Shown piece by piece: positions 1 to 7,628 of a stretch of DNA of 64,000 bases (position 1 is the stretch's first letter; every line of letters starts with the position of its first letter). The notes below the pieces were generated by a model. The model was not told where the DNA came from. It made no database searches and saw only the letters and a program-made list of their open reading frames with translations. Origin of the DNA: an uncultured Alphaproteobacteria bacterium. GTDB taxonomy: Bacteria; Pseudomonadota; Alphaproteobacteria; Caulobacterales; Hyphomonadaceae. Position numbers and translations under genes: made by a program. The DNA is taken from contig CAIKWZ010000075.1 in assembly GCA_903831255.1 (NCBI GenBank), positions 1 to 64,000 of the forward strand. Direction: 5' to 3'.

Positions 1-118
1 AACCCCAGATCGGATCGATCGAACCCCAGATCGGATCGATCGAACCCCAGATCGGATCGATCGAACCCCAGATCGGATCGATCGAACCCCAGATCGGATC
101 GATCGAACCCCAGATCGG
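1..118. repeat. Tandem 21-bp repeat, five full copies plus a partial
   Basis: Perfect 21-bp units at 1-21, 22-42, 43-63, 64-84 and 85-105, then a 13-bp partial at 106-118. The array runs off the left edge. The unit is a multiple of three and codes for PIWGSID on the minus strand, so copy-number change would keep the frame. The identity of the copies points to recent expansion or homogenisation, or to an assembly edge collapsing a longer array. Confidence 0.95.
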
Positions 119-304
119 CCCCACCCCTCCGGACAAGGGCGACAGTCTACTTCCCTCTAAGGCTTGTGACCCTGCCTCTACTCCCTGAAGTCCGCCACCA
201 ATCGGCGGCGACTGCGCGCCCTGCGCGATAGCAGGCTGAGACAGCGCAGTGGCCGCAGCAGCGACCCCAAAAACCTGCGCCAGCAGTCTTGAAAGAGACA
301 TCAT
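1..304 (-). CDS. Secreted PIWGSID-repeat protein, N-terminal part, cut by window edge
   Basis: Reading leftwards from ATG 304 (or the adjacent ATG 301), the frame encodes a signal peptide: MMSLSRLLAQ, then an Ala-rich hydrophobic stretch ending near AIAQ (cleavage around residue 27). A Gly/Ser-rich linker of about 40 residues follows, then perfect heptapeptides PIWGSID, at least five copies, running off the window with no stop. A G-rich Shine-Dalgarno-like run lies just upstream of the start. A different frame here also gives an open stretch (147-332), but it lacks a signal peptide and does not read the 21-bp repeats as a clean peptide. Similar WG-containing repeats occur in large exported or autotransporter proteins of alphaproteobacteria; that link is recalled, not tested. 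Function unknown. The protein is presumably exported, and its C-terminal domain lies outside the window. Confidence 0.72.
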   Translation of the reverse strand, partial: MMSLSRLLAQVFGVAAAATALSQPAIAQGAQSPPIGGGLQGVEAGSQALEGSRLSPLSGGVGPIWGSIDPIWGSIDPIWGSIDPIWGSIDPIWGSIDPIWG

Positions 305-974
305 CCCCCCCCGACAAGGGCAATTTTTGCAAATTTACATTTTTAACCCTAATGCATCAACAGGAATTGATCAGATTTTTTCTAGTTTTAAAACAGGCGC
401 TTAGAGAGGAAGAGCCGTTTTTTAGGCGCCAAAACATGGATTCTGGTTAATTTTCGAACAGGCCCGCAGACGCAACATTTAACCCTTTTCGCCCATCAGG
501 CGATCTGGCGTTGCAGTGGGTTTGTGGGAATAACGCTCAGCGCACTCGAACACAGAACGAGGCGCGAATTCCTCAAGCCGGCAGACGCGACAAACTAAGA
601 CGGGAAATCCTCAAACGCTGCCTGACGCCAGGACGTCAACCGCCCGAGCGTCGCCAGACCAGATCAAACGGACTAAAGAGGCTCACTTAACCCGTCAGCA
701 TCACGGCGAGATCAGCGGTTCGCCTGAAAATGTCTGAACACCAAACCGATCAGACACGCAGGCGTTATCTCTCGAATAATTCAAGGAGCAGCGGATTTGA
801 GACGGTCGGCACAATAGACAAATGCCTTCCTTCCGCACTCATCTGATTTGATGATCCGAAACCGAATCGACCGGCTGCACGAGCGCCCACCCGAGTAAAT
901 TGGGTCCCGGGTTCGCTATTGATCGAACTGTTTCTTAGATTGCCCGGCGGATCTGTAGATCCGGGCCAGAAAAA
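305..974. other. 670-bp intergenic region
   Basis: No convincing gene. It holds the promoter candidate at 332-360 and a strong hairpin at 942-966 (GCCC + GGATCT paired with AGATCC + GGGC), just past the stop of the EAL gene. That hairpin may end its transcript, though no T-run follows on either strand. A 38-codon open frame at 730-846 has no ribosome binding site and no recognisable product. Confidence 0.6.
332..360 (-). promoter_or_regulatory. Candidate sigma70-type promoter of the repeat protein
   Basis: On the minus strand: a -35-like TTGATG (355-360), a 17-bp spacer and a -10-like TAAATT (332-337), placed so that transcription would begin about 20 nt before ATG 304. The stretch is clearly more AT-rich than its surroundings. 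Inferred from sequence only. Confidence 0.4.
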
Positions 975-2360
975 TCAGGCGACGCCCCAGAACCGGGTCA
1001 TATCCATCGGAGCCTCGATGATATCCCGCGCCCGATCCGCCTCAAGATAACTGAGCAGTGCGTCCAGTTTCATCGGACGAGCGAGATGATACCCCTGAAC
1101 CATATCGCATCCCATCATCGACAGAAGCGCCAGGGTTTCAACATCCTCAATCCCCTCGGCGACCACTTCCAGTTCAAGGGCATGCCCGAGCTCAATGGTC
1201 GAACGAACCAGCAGCGGATCACGATAGCTTTCTGTCAGCTGGGATACGAACATTCGGTCGATCTTCAGTTCGTGGGCCGGCAGCTGACGGACATAGGCCA
1301 GAGAAGACAAGCCCGATCCATAATCGTCGATGGAAATCCGCATTCCCGCAGCCGCGAACGCCTCAAGTGATTTCAGGGCGATCGCCCAGTCTTCGATCTC
1401 CGAAGACTCGGTGATCTCAAGTGTCAGCTGATTTTCGCGGCCCCGGATGCGATCCCTGACCAGCTCGATGAATCCCTGATCCGATAGAAGGCGACCCGAA
1501 AAATTCACCGCAATGCGCATGTCGCGGCCACTCGCCGAGATGATCTCCAAGTCCCTCAGAGCCTGGGAAATCGCCCAGAGCGTCAGATCGCCGATCATCC
1601 CCGTCTCTTCGGCGACGGGAATGAAGTCCGCAGGAGAAACCATGCCCCGCGCAGGATGCTCCCATCTCATCAGCGCTTCAGCAGACACGACCTCACCGCT
1701 TCGGCATCGCACCTGCGGCTGATAGACCAACCTCAGTTCATTCCTGACGAGACTGTCGCGCAGGTCGGTAAGAAGTGACAAACGTCCAAGCGGATCTCCG
1801 TATTGTTCCGGAGAAAAGCGCTGGACAAGCCGGCTGGTCTCACGAGCCTGATCCAGAGCGATCTCGGCCTGGTTAAGCAGATCTCCGCCTGCAACAGAAA
1901 GTCCTCCGGTGACCGTGACATAACCGATACGGACAGACACGCGGATAGGGGCCCCCTCCGCAAGGATCGGCTGCTCCAGAACGTTTTGAAGGCCCTGAAG
2001 CTGGTTTGCCCAGGTTTCGACCGAAGGTGACTTGACCATCGCCAAGCCAACCATGTCAGGCCCGAGACGTGTGATTGGAGCGCCATGGAAGTATTTCCGG
2101 GCGCGAGCGGCAAGATGGCTGATCACGCTCTCTGCGAGAGTGTATCCGATCGAGCCTCGAATTCTGGAGAAACGCTCGACACCGATTGTGATGAAGGCCG
2201 TTTCGCCCTCCGGCCAGCGCCTTCGGATGTGATCCGCACGGGCCAAAAAGGCTCTCCGGTTAAGTGCTCCGACCTCATGAAGGTCATGCACCTGGTCCGC
2301 CGAACGCCACCGGGCGCCGGGTTCCCGCAAATTCAGAGAGGTTCGACCACGATCGGCCAT
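975..2360 (-). CDS. EAL-domain cyclic-di-GMP phosphodiesterase with degenerate GGDEF domain
   Basis: The C-terminal half is an EAL domain with its key signatures: EALMRWEH, PVAEETG, NFSG, EITES, DDYGSG, KIDRMF, EGIE and QGY. An active phosphodiesterase hydrolysing cyclic di-GMP is therefore likely. The N-terminal half has the GGDEF fold (LNRRAF...; FITIGVERFSRIRGSIG), but the active-site loop reads LGPDM instead of GGDEF, so it should not make cyclic di-GMP; it may sense GTP or be structural. No membrane segment or sensor domain is seen, so the protein is probably cytoplasmic. The start is uncertain. ATG 2360 (461 aa) begins just before the conserved part, and an upstream start at 2459 adds 33 low-complexity residues. 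First member of a minus-strand signalling cluster. Confidence 0.9.
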   Translation of the reverse strand: MADRGRTSLNLREPGARWRSADQVHDLHEVGALNRRAFLARADHIRRRWPEGETAFITIGVERFSRIRGSIGYTLAESVISHLAARARKYFHGAPITRLGPDMVGLAMVKSPSVETWANQLQGLQNVLEQPILAEGAPIRVSVRIGYVTVTGGLSVAGGDLLNQAEIALDQARETSRLVQRFSPEQYGDPLGRLSLLTDLRDSLVRNELRLVYQPQVRCRSGEVVSAEALMRWEHPARGMVSPADFIPVAEETGMIGDLTLWAISQALRDLEIISASGRDMRIAVNFSGRLLSDQGFIELVRDRIRGRENQLTLEITESSEIEDWAIALKSLEAFAAAGMRISIDDYGSGLSSLAYVRQLPAHELKIDRMFVSQLTESYRDPLLVRSTIELGHALELEVVAEGIEDVETLALLSMMGCDMVQGYHLARPMKLDALLSYLEADRARDIIEAPMDMTRFWGVA

Positions 2361-2463
2361 GAAAGGGAGACATCCATACTCCACCCCTCTATCGCACCGA
2401 CGCGATAAGATGCGTTTAAGATCAATGCAGCAATTTTTAACGGAACGCGTTAACCCCACACTT

Positions 2464-3309
2464 TCAGTGGGACATAAACAGCGGCCTCACGGCAGCCTCC
2501 AGCATCCTCCGCGTGACGCCTCCAAAAACAAACTCGCGCATCCGCGACCGGCCATACCCCCCCATAACGATCAGATCGGCTCCAACCGCCTCCGCCTCGG
2601 AGCCAAGGACGTCCGCATCAGATCGCCCCAGAGAATCAATGTTTCGCAGCTCCACATTCACCCCTCGCCTCGCGAGATGGGTTGCGATGTCAAAACCAGG
2701 AGCTTCTCCATGGCCTGCCAACTCCGGACGAGCATCAACCGTGACAACGACGACCCGATCCGCCCCCGCCAGAAAGGGAGAGGCGTCAAACACCGCTCTA
2801 GCCGCCTCACGACTGGCGTCCCAGCATATCATCACAACCGACCCGAGTGATGACGAAGACCAATTAGGCGGAACAATCATGACAGGCCGCCCCGCCCCAA
2901 ACAGAAGCCCCTCAAGTATCACCATCCGACCGTCGCGCCCAGGCGACCCTCCCGGGCGGGCGACCACAGAAAGATCCGAATGACGCCCATAAAGGGCGAT
3001 TTCCCGTCTCGCGGACTCAGGATCGATCAAAACGGAATGGTCCGAACTTCGATCAACGGAACCCTTGAGATATCTGGCCAGCTCGGCATGCTCATGAGCC
3101 AGGCTCGCTCGCGCCTCCTCAACAAGATCGGCCCACCGCGCATCAACGATCCAGCCTTCGACAGCCGCCGGCAGCGCAGGAAGCCAGTTGACGAGAAGCC
3201 CCGAAAGATGAGCGTTGTCCTTCACCGCCAGAGCCTGAGCAAACTCCAGAGCGTGCCCGTCCCCCTTCACCGAACCGATTACCGCAAGAATGTCTCTGAA
3301 TCCCGTCAT
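2464..3309 (-). CDS. Tandem universal stress protein (two UspA domains)
   Basis: 281 aa from ATG 3309, which has GGAG six bases upstream; a longer frame to 3339 lacks this. There are two UspA-like halves of about 140 residues. The second carries the nucleotide-binding signature (GGYGRSRMREF...GGVT, type G-2x-G-9x-G-S/T) and ends in the typical RPLFMSH strand. The first half has a variant motif (ARPGGSPGRDG), so probably only the C-terminal half binds ATP. Tandem Usp proteins are linked to oxygen limitation and stasis responses. The Fnr-type regulator a few genes away fits that, but no Fnr box is visible in front of this gene. Confidence 0.9.
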   Translation of the reverse strand: MTGFRDILAVIGSVKGDGHALEFAQALAVKDNAHLSGLLVNWLPALPAAVEGWIVDARWADLVEEARASLAHEHAELARYLKGSVDRSSDHSVLIDPESARREIALYGRHSDLSVVARPGGSPGRDGRMVILEGLLFGAGRPVMIVPPNWSSSSLGSVVMICWDASREAARAVFDASPFLAGADRVVVVTVDARPELAGHGEAPGFDIATHLARRGVNVELRNIDSLGRSDADVLGSEAEAVGADLIVMGGYGRSRMREFVFGGVTRRMLEAAVRPLFMSH

Positions 3310-3350
3310 TCTCGGCTCCTTAAGCCCGTCCCAGCCCAACGATTATTGGT

Positions 3351-3449
3351 TCACCGGCCGCGAGTATAAAAAGTGACGCCGCCGAGGACGGAAAGAAAGA
3401 TCGCCATCACCAGCACCACCGCTCCAACCACCATCTGATCCATCGTCAT
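3351..3449 (-). CDS. Small single-pass membrane protein (32 aa)
   Basis: Starting at ATG 3449 (AAGGG seven bases upstream), the peptide is MTMDQM, then a continuous hydrophobic segment of about 20 residues (VVGAVVLVMAIFLSVLGGV), then FYTRGR and stop. The basic C-terminus suggests an N-out/C-in single-pass inner-membrane peptide. An in-frame ATG at 3464 would add five residues but has a weaker ribosome site. It lies 41 bp upstream of the universal stress gene on the same strand, so co-transcription is plausible. It resembles the many tiny membrane subunits and regulators missed by gene callers. No family recognised. Confidence 0.55.
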   Translation of the reverse strand: MTMDQMVVGAVVLVMAIFLSVLGGVTFYTRGR

Positions 3450-3509
3450 CTCGCATCCCTTCATTCGCTCTAAGTTGATGTCGAATTCGTTCCAAAAGGG
3501 CCTCGCCCT

Positions 3510-3794
3510 TCAGCTGTCCAAAGGCGTGCATTCAGGGAGCTGACCACGCTCATCGGAGCTACAGCGATAGCTTCCCTGAGGGGTCTCAGCCTGCCACGAC
3601 ATCCGTGTCGGAGTTCGTTCAATGGCCGAGACTTCAATCAGATCCTCGCGAACCGATGCTCCGATCGCGGACACAGTTGCGGAGCGGACACCGGCTTCAA
3701 TCTGTTCCTCGGAAGGGGCCTCAGCACATGCCGCAAGACCTCCAAGAAGAAGACCAAGAGAAATCGTGGCGAGTGCAAATTTCCGGCCTTCCAT
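3510..3794 (-). CDS. Small lipoprotein
   Basis: 94 aa from ATG 3794, chosen because AGGAG sits seven bases upstream; a GTG at 3800 lies too close to it. The signal peptide is basic (MEGRKFALA), hydrophobic, with lipobox LAAC, so the protein is lipid-anchored in the envelope after Cys is modified. The mature part is about 70 residues, acidic to neutral, with two cysteines near the C-terminus (YRCSS...PEC) that could form a disulphide. No family recognised. Same strand as the neighbouring stress and small-membrane genes. Confidence 0.75.
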   Translation of the reverse strand: MEGRKFALATISLGLLLGGLAACAEAPSEEQIEAGVRSATVSAIGASVREDLIEVSAIERTPTRMSWQAETPQGSYRCSSDERGQLPECTPLDS

Positions 3795-3854
3795 ATCCAC
3801 TCTCCTGTATGACTTGCGGTCTGGAGATGGTTCGCCTCTCCAGACCCGCCGCCC

Positions 3855-4223
3855 TCAAACCGGCAAGTGCTGGGTGACGCGATAGGTGAGATCCTGGCCA
3901 GATGATTCATGGATCGTGACATAATCGCCGATCGCAAGACGATGATCACCCAGCCTGTAGACCGGCTCATCATCCCCCTCCTCGGGTTCGTCATAGCGAA
4001 AGAACCACTTGCCGCCCCGGTGGGTCAGCCATCCGTCCGCATCGTGCGCGTCCCCGGGCTTGAAACGGCGAACGGTGCAGGCCTCCTTGGCTGACTTCCA
4101 TGCATCAGCCTGAAGCCGTCCCTGCACATCGATCGGCGCCACAATAGTGTACCCCTGATGATCGTCTCCTGCCGGAAACTCCGGATTTCTTGCCAGTCTC
4201 ATGATGACTTTCGTGAGTGTCAT
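3855..4223 (-). CDS. Conserved hypothetical alphaproteobacterial protein
   Basis: 122 aa, ATG 4223. Features are the N-terminal MTLTKVIMRLARNPEFPAGD, then GYTIVAPID, CTVRRFKPGD, GGKWFFRYDEPEEGDDEP and DYVTI. The pattern (a short basic start, then a compact beta-rich acidic domain) matches a conserved but uncharacterised family I recall from alphaproteobacteria. No signal peptide or membrane segment. It is divergent from the hybrid kinase, sharing a 144-bp control region that contains a Fnr-type palindrome. Confidence 0.75.
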   Translation of the reverse strand: MTLTKVIMRLARNPEFPAGDDHQGYTIVAPIDVQGRLQADAWKSAKEACTVRRFKPGDAHDADGWLTHRGGKWFFRYDEPEEGDDEPVYRLGDHRLAIGDYVTIHESSGQDLTYRVTQHLPV

Positions 4224-4293
4224 GACCGCCCCGTCAATCTACGCCGGACCACTCCGGACCGGTCAAACCTCGGTCTTCGTCTGCGTTTGGTCC

Positions 4294-4307
4294 TTGACTT
4301 CGGTCAA
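4294..4307. promoter_or_regulatory. Candidate Fnr/FixK-type operator
   Basis: Perfect palindrome TTGAC-N4-GTCAA, matching the TTGAY-N4-RTCAA sites of Fnr/FixK-family regulators. It lies between the divergent gene at 4223 and the kinase start at 4368; another GTCAA half-site lies about 40 bp away (4261-4266). A Crp/Fnr regulator with the matching ExxSR recognition helix is encoded at 6924-7628. Inference: cross-regulation within the cluster. Confidence 0.5.
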
Positions 4308-4367
4308 ACCCGCTTCGGGCTTCAGCCTCATCACTCTGGCCCGCGAGACGGCGAAACGCCGCGGACA

Positions 4368-6014
4368 ATGGGGAATGACGTGGTCAGGGTCACCTACTCA
4401 CAACGGTCAAGTCAGGCCTCTGGCTACACTGGCGGCGCCAGAGATTATCCTCTAGCTTCGCCTCCTCCCTTATCTGTGCGCGAACGTGACGTGACCTCAC
4501 CCTACTCCGACAAGCGATTCTTGGCCGTCACCGAAACCATGGTGGACGGTCTCATCATCATCGACGGCGCTGGGGTCATCCGGTACGTCAACCCAGGATG
4601 TGAGCGGCTCTTCCGTTATGAGGACGACACCCTCATCGGGCGTAACGTGTCATCGCTGATGCCAGCGCCTTTTGCCGATGCGCACGACCGCTATCTGGCG
4701 CGCCACCGTGAGACAAAAGTGCGTCGGATCATCGGCGTCGGTCGCGAACTCACCGGGTTGCGATCTGACGGGACCGTCTTTCCTCTCTACCTGTCCGTCA
4801 GTGAGACGCGAATTGAGAATGAAACCGTTTTTGTAGGCGTGATCTACGATCTGACGGAAAAGAAGCGCGCCGAGGAGCTCATTCTTCATCATCAGAAACT
4901 TGACGCGATCGGACAATTATCAGGCGGGATCGCCCATGACTTCAATAACATCCTGAGTGTGATCGACGGCAACCTCGAGATGATCTCGGGACACGATCTT
5001 CCTCCCGCGGCCAAACGGGCGCTTGCAAGAGCTCAGGACGCCGCGACTAAGGCAGCGCGCATCACCTATCGCTTACTTGCTTTCGCACGACGCCAACCCC
5101 TGTCGCGTCAACCCATTGACCTGAACAACGCTCTCGAAAACCTCGCCGAAATGCTCCACCGCTACCTTGGAGAGACCATCGAGGTGAACATGTTTCTCGA
5201 CCCATCGATAGGAGCCGTCGAGGCGGACATCGACCAGTTTGAGACTGCCATTCTCAACCTCTCGCTGAACTCACGGGACGCAATGCCATTCGGTGGCAAG
5301 CTTACAATCGAGACTGATCGGGTAAGTTTTGAAGATGACCCGCGCGCCATCCAGGAGGTTCCCTCCGGCAGGTATGTGCGCGTCTCAGTTTCGGATAATG
5401 GCCTCGGCATGACTCGCGAAATTCTGGATCGTGCCGTTGAACCCTTCTTCACAACCAAAGACGTGGGCGAAGGCACAGGCCTTGGTCTGAGCATGGTCTA
5501 TGGCTTTTTGAAACAGCTTGGGGGACATGCCCGGATCTACAGCGAGGTGGGGCGAGGAACGCGCGTCAGCCTGTTCTTTCCATGTTCAACCAGCGAAACG
5601 GAACAGACTCAAACGCCCATCGATGGCGAAATACCTCAGGGACGCGGAGAAACAGTCCTTGTTGTCGAGGACGATCCGGATGTTCGCCATGTGACCGTCA
5701 CCCGCCTTGAAAGTCTAGGCTATAGCGTCAGAACGGCGAAAGACGCTGCCTCGGCGCTTGTTGAGATAAGGGCGCATGCGGACATCGACCTCGCCCTGCT
5801 GGATGTGGTGATGCCCGGCGGCATGGATGGTCATGCGCTGGCCGCCCGAATTCAGGACATCGCGCCTCAGGTCCGCCTGATCCTGACATCAGGATATTCC
5901 CTCAGAATGGCCATTCATGATGGCACTCAGCCGACCCTGCCCTTTCTCTCAAAGCCTGTTTCGCGTCTCGCCCTTGCACGAGCCATCAGAACGGCCCTCG
6001 ACCAGCCCAAATGA
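4368..6014 (+). CDS. FixL-like PAS hybrid histidine kinase with C-terminal receiver
   Basis: About 548 aa from ATG 4368. The open frame extends to 4158, but that would overlap the divergent gene and the palindromic site, and conserved sequence begins only near residue 45. Order: a PAS domain (about 48-165) closely resembling FixL (DGLIIID, LMPAPFADAHDRYL, RRIIGVGRELTG, DLTEKKRAEE); HisKA with GGIAHDFNN and phospho-accepting His190; HATPase with N box NLSLNSRDA, DNGLGM, FFTTK and GTGLGLSM; then a receiver domain with Asp479 (LLDVVMPGG). No transmembrane segments, so cytoplasmic. At the position of the FixL haem-ligand histidine (HIIGIGR in Bradyrhizobium) there is Arg, so haem binding by that residue is not expected; flavin or no cofactor are alternatives. 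The receiver may act as an internal phosphate sink. It converges on the response regulator gene, 7 bp away. Confidence 0.9.
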   Translation: MGNDVVRVTYSQRSSQASGYTGGARDYPLASPPPLSVRERDVTSPYSDKRFLAVTETMVDGLIIIDGAGVIRYVNPGCERLFRYEDDTLIGRNVSSLMPAPFADAHDRYLARHRETKVRRIIGVGRELTGLRSDGTVFPLYLSVSETRIENETVFVGVIYDLTEKKRAEELILHHQKLDAIGQLSGGIAHDFNNILSVIDGNLEMISGHDLPPAAKRALARAQDAATKAARITYRLLAFARRQPLSRQPIDLNNALENLAEMLHRYLGETIEVNMFLDPSIGAVEADIDQFETAILNLSLNSRDAMPFGGKLTIETDRVSFEDDPRAIQEVPSGRYVRVSVSDNGLGMTREILDRAVEPFFTTKDVGEGTGLGLSMVYGFLKQLGGHARIYSEVGRGTRVSLFFPCSTSETEQTQTPIDGEIPQGRGETVLVVEDDPDVRHVTVTRLESLGYSVRTAKDAASALVEIRAHADIDLALLDVVMPGGMDGHALAARIQDIAPQVRLILTSGYSLRMAIHDGTQPTLPFLSKPVSRLALARAIRTALDQPK

Positions 6015-6021
6015 CCGCACG

Positions 6022-6804
6022 TCAGGTACGGGATTTCTCGGAACCGCCAGTCCACTCGACGTCCGTCGCCAGCACGTAGCCCTCTCCGCGCAAAGTCTTG
6101 ATAAGCTGGGATGCCTCGACGTGGGGTTCGAGCTTTTTGCGCAAACGACTGACAAGCGTGTCGATGCTCCGATCGAAAACCGATAGTTCCCGACCCTGAA
6201 TGATATCGGATATGGCGTCCCGGGACATAACGCGGTTCGGACGCTCGATGAGGCTTGCAAGAAGCTTGTACTCAGCTCCGGTGAGATCAATAGGCGTTCC
6301 AGCCTCGGTATGAACCTGACGCCGGCCAGGATTGAAAACCAGTCCTCCGCCAAACCGTGCAAGGCGTTCGACCGGAGCAGAAACCGCCTGATCCGCGCCT
6401 GGAGCGACGGCGGGGCTTGGCGGAGGCATCGTCCGACGCATGACAGCCCTTATGCGGGCGAGGAGCTCTCGAAGCTCAAACGGTTTCGCAAGATAGTCAT
6501 CCGCCCCGACCTCAAGTCCCACCACGCGATCGACGAGGCCGCCTTTGCCAGAGAGGATGATAATCGGAATGGCGCTCGCTGACCGGACTTCGGCAGCGTA
6601 ACTCAGCCCATCGCCGCCGGGCATGTTGAGATCGAGCAGGATAAGATCGGGCTTGTGCTTCGATATCTGCAGGCGCGCCTCCGCAACGCTCGCAGCTTCC
6701 TCCACGCGATATCCCTCGCCTGTGAGAAAATCCGCCAGCGTCTCTCGCAGCGCCGCCTGGTCGTCAACGACAAGGACCGTCTGAACCGCCCGCCCCTCAG
6801 TCAC
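6022..6804 (-). CDS. OmpR/PhoB-type response regulator
   Basis: A receiver domain with the acidic pair in LVVDDQ, phospho-acceptor Asp in LILLDLNMPGGDG, the conserved Ser/Thr position in ILSGKG, and Lys in DDYLAKPFE. A proline-rich linker (PPPSPAVAPG) follows, then a winged-helix DNA-binding domain (GTPIDLTGAEYKLL, SIDTLVSRLRKKLE, IKTLRGEGYVL). Start: GTG 6804 preceded by AGGG/AAGG is favoured (260 aa); GTG 6819 (265 aa) would lie inside the direct-repeat operator and lacks a ribosome site. Likely a partner of the convergent hybrid kinase, by position. An upstream 10-bp-spaced repeat suggests autoregulation. Confidence 0.9.
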   Translation of the reverse strand: MTEGRAVQTVLVVDDQAALRETLADFLTGEGYRVEEAASVAEARLQISKHKPDLILLDLNMPGGDGLSYAAEVRSASAIPIIILSGKGGLVDRVVGLEVGADDYLAKPFELRELLARIRAVMRRTMPPPSPAVAPGADQAVSAPVERLARFGGGLVFNPGRRQVHTEAGTPIDLTGAEYKLLASLIERPNRVMSRDAISDIIQGRELSVFDRSIDTLVSRLRKKLEPHVEASQLIKTLRGEGYVLATDVEWTGGSEKSRT

Positions 6805-6813
6805 CCTTAACCC

Positions 6814-6842
6814 TGTCACACTTTGTCACGTTAACTGTAACA
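6814..6842. promoter_or_regulatory. Direct-repeat operator candidate between regulator genes
   Basis: TGTCAC at 6814-6819 and again at 6824-6829 (exactly 10 bp apart), then TGTAACA at 6836-6842. Half-sites phased at 10-12 bp are typical of OmpR-family dimers bound head to tail. It lies between the response regulator (minus) and the Crp/Fnr gene (plus), so it could control either or both. Confidence 0.4.
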
Positions 6843-6923
6843 CTTCGACAAACCCCCGCAAGACGCCCGTTGCAAGATCACTCCTGTCGACGCTCCAGTC
6901 GCCAGGAAAAAGGTTGGGACAAC

Positions 6924-7628
6924 ATGTGCATCGCCGGCGGAAATATTGCCCAGTTCGAGCGCTCACTCTCCGGAGAGTGGGACCGGGCGGAAGGTCCGAG
7001 AACCTCTCTTCGTCATGTTCGCGCTCATGATCATCTCTTCTTTGAGGGGGATCAGAGAACCCACCTTTTTCTGGTCGAGAGCGGATGGGTGAAACTCTAC
7101 CGCACCCTGGTGGACGGCCAGAGACAGGTCGTAGGCTTCGCCAATGCAGGATCCGTCCTCGGCTTCGAGTCCGAAGAGGACCACCTGAACGGCTGCGAGG
7201 CGATTACGCCAGTATCTGTGCGCGCCATTCCGGTGGGCCGCCTGTCCGAGATGTGCGCCCGAAACGGCAAGTTCGCAGAGTATCTGCTCAATCAGATTGG
7301 ACGCCAGCTGGGAGCCGCGCAGGCTCAGCTCGCCGCCGTCGGAACCCAATCGGCGGAACAGAAACTGGCGTCATTCCTGCTCTCAATCTGCCGCCTGTGC
7401 GGCGCGACCCGAGGCGGCGAATTCGACCTGCCGATGAGACGGGGCGAAATGGCGGAGTTCCTGGGCCTCCGGCTGGAAACTGTTTCCCGGAAGATGTCTG
7501 AGTTCCAGCGTCGGGGCTGGATCAGGATGTCGTCCCTTTACCATTGCTGCATCGTTCGCCGTGACATTCTGGCTGAGCTCGCCCAGGGCGGTTCGGCTGA
7601 GGACCACCCCATGATGCGGTCCGCCTGA
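6924..7628 (+). CDS. Crp/Fnr-family transcription regulator
   Basis: 234 aa from ATG 6924 (AAGG about 11 bases upstream; an ATG at 6870 is possible). An N-terminal cyclic-nucleotide-like beta-barrel (DHLFFEGDQRTHLFLVESGWVKLYR) is followed by a dimer helix and a C-terminal winged helix (RRGEMAEFLGLRLETVSRKM). The recognition helix carries ETVSR, the ExxSR pattern of Fnr/FixK proteins that bind TTGAT/C half-sites. The N-terminal cysteine cluster of oxygen-sensing Fnr is absent (only Cys2), so it is closer to FixK: control would come from its transcription or another signal. A strong terminator follows at 7730-7763. Confidence 0.9.
   Translation: MCIAGGNIAQFERSLSGEWDRAEGPRTSLRHVRAHDHLFFEGDQRTHLFLVESGWVKLYRTLVDGQRQVVGFANAGSVLGFESEEDHLNGCEAITPVSVRAIPVGRLSEMCARNGKFAEYLLNQIGRQLGAAQAQLAAVGTQSAEQKLASFLLSICRLCGATRGGEFDLPMRRGEMAEFLGLRLETVSRKMSEFQRRGWIRMSSLYHCCIVRRDILAELAQGGSAEDHPMMRSA

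Noticed and set aside
1-118. CRISPR array
   Set aside because: Copies are directly adjacent with no spacers and the unit codes for a peptide repeat.
147-332. 61-aa minus-strand open frame at the left edge
   Set aside because: The overlapping frame from ATG 304 has a signal peptide and reads the repeats as a regular heptad. The 61-aa frame has neither.
730-846. 38-codon open frame in the first intergenic region
   Set aside because: No ribosome binding site, polar random-looking product, no family.
3465-3509. Fnr box near the small membrane gene (TTGAT then GTCGAATTC)
   Set aside because: Only one half-site matches and it lies too close to the start.
3343-3531. 62-aa minus-strand open frame
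   Set aside because: It overlaps the small membrane peptide in another frame and has low-complexity Gly/Asp/Arg content. The hydrophobic frame is the better gene.
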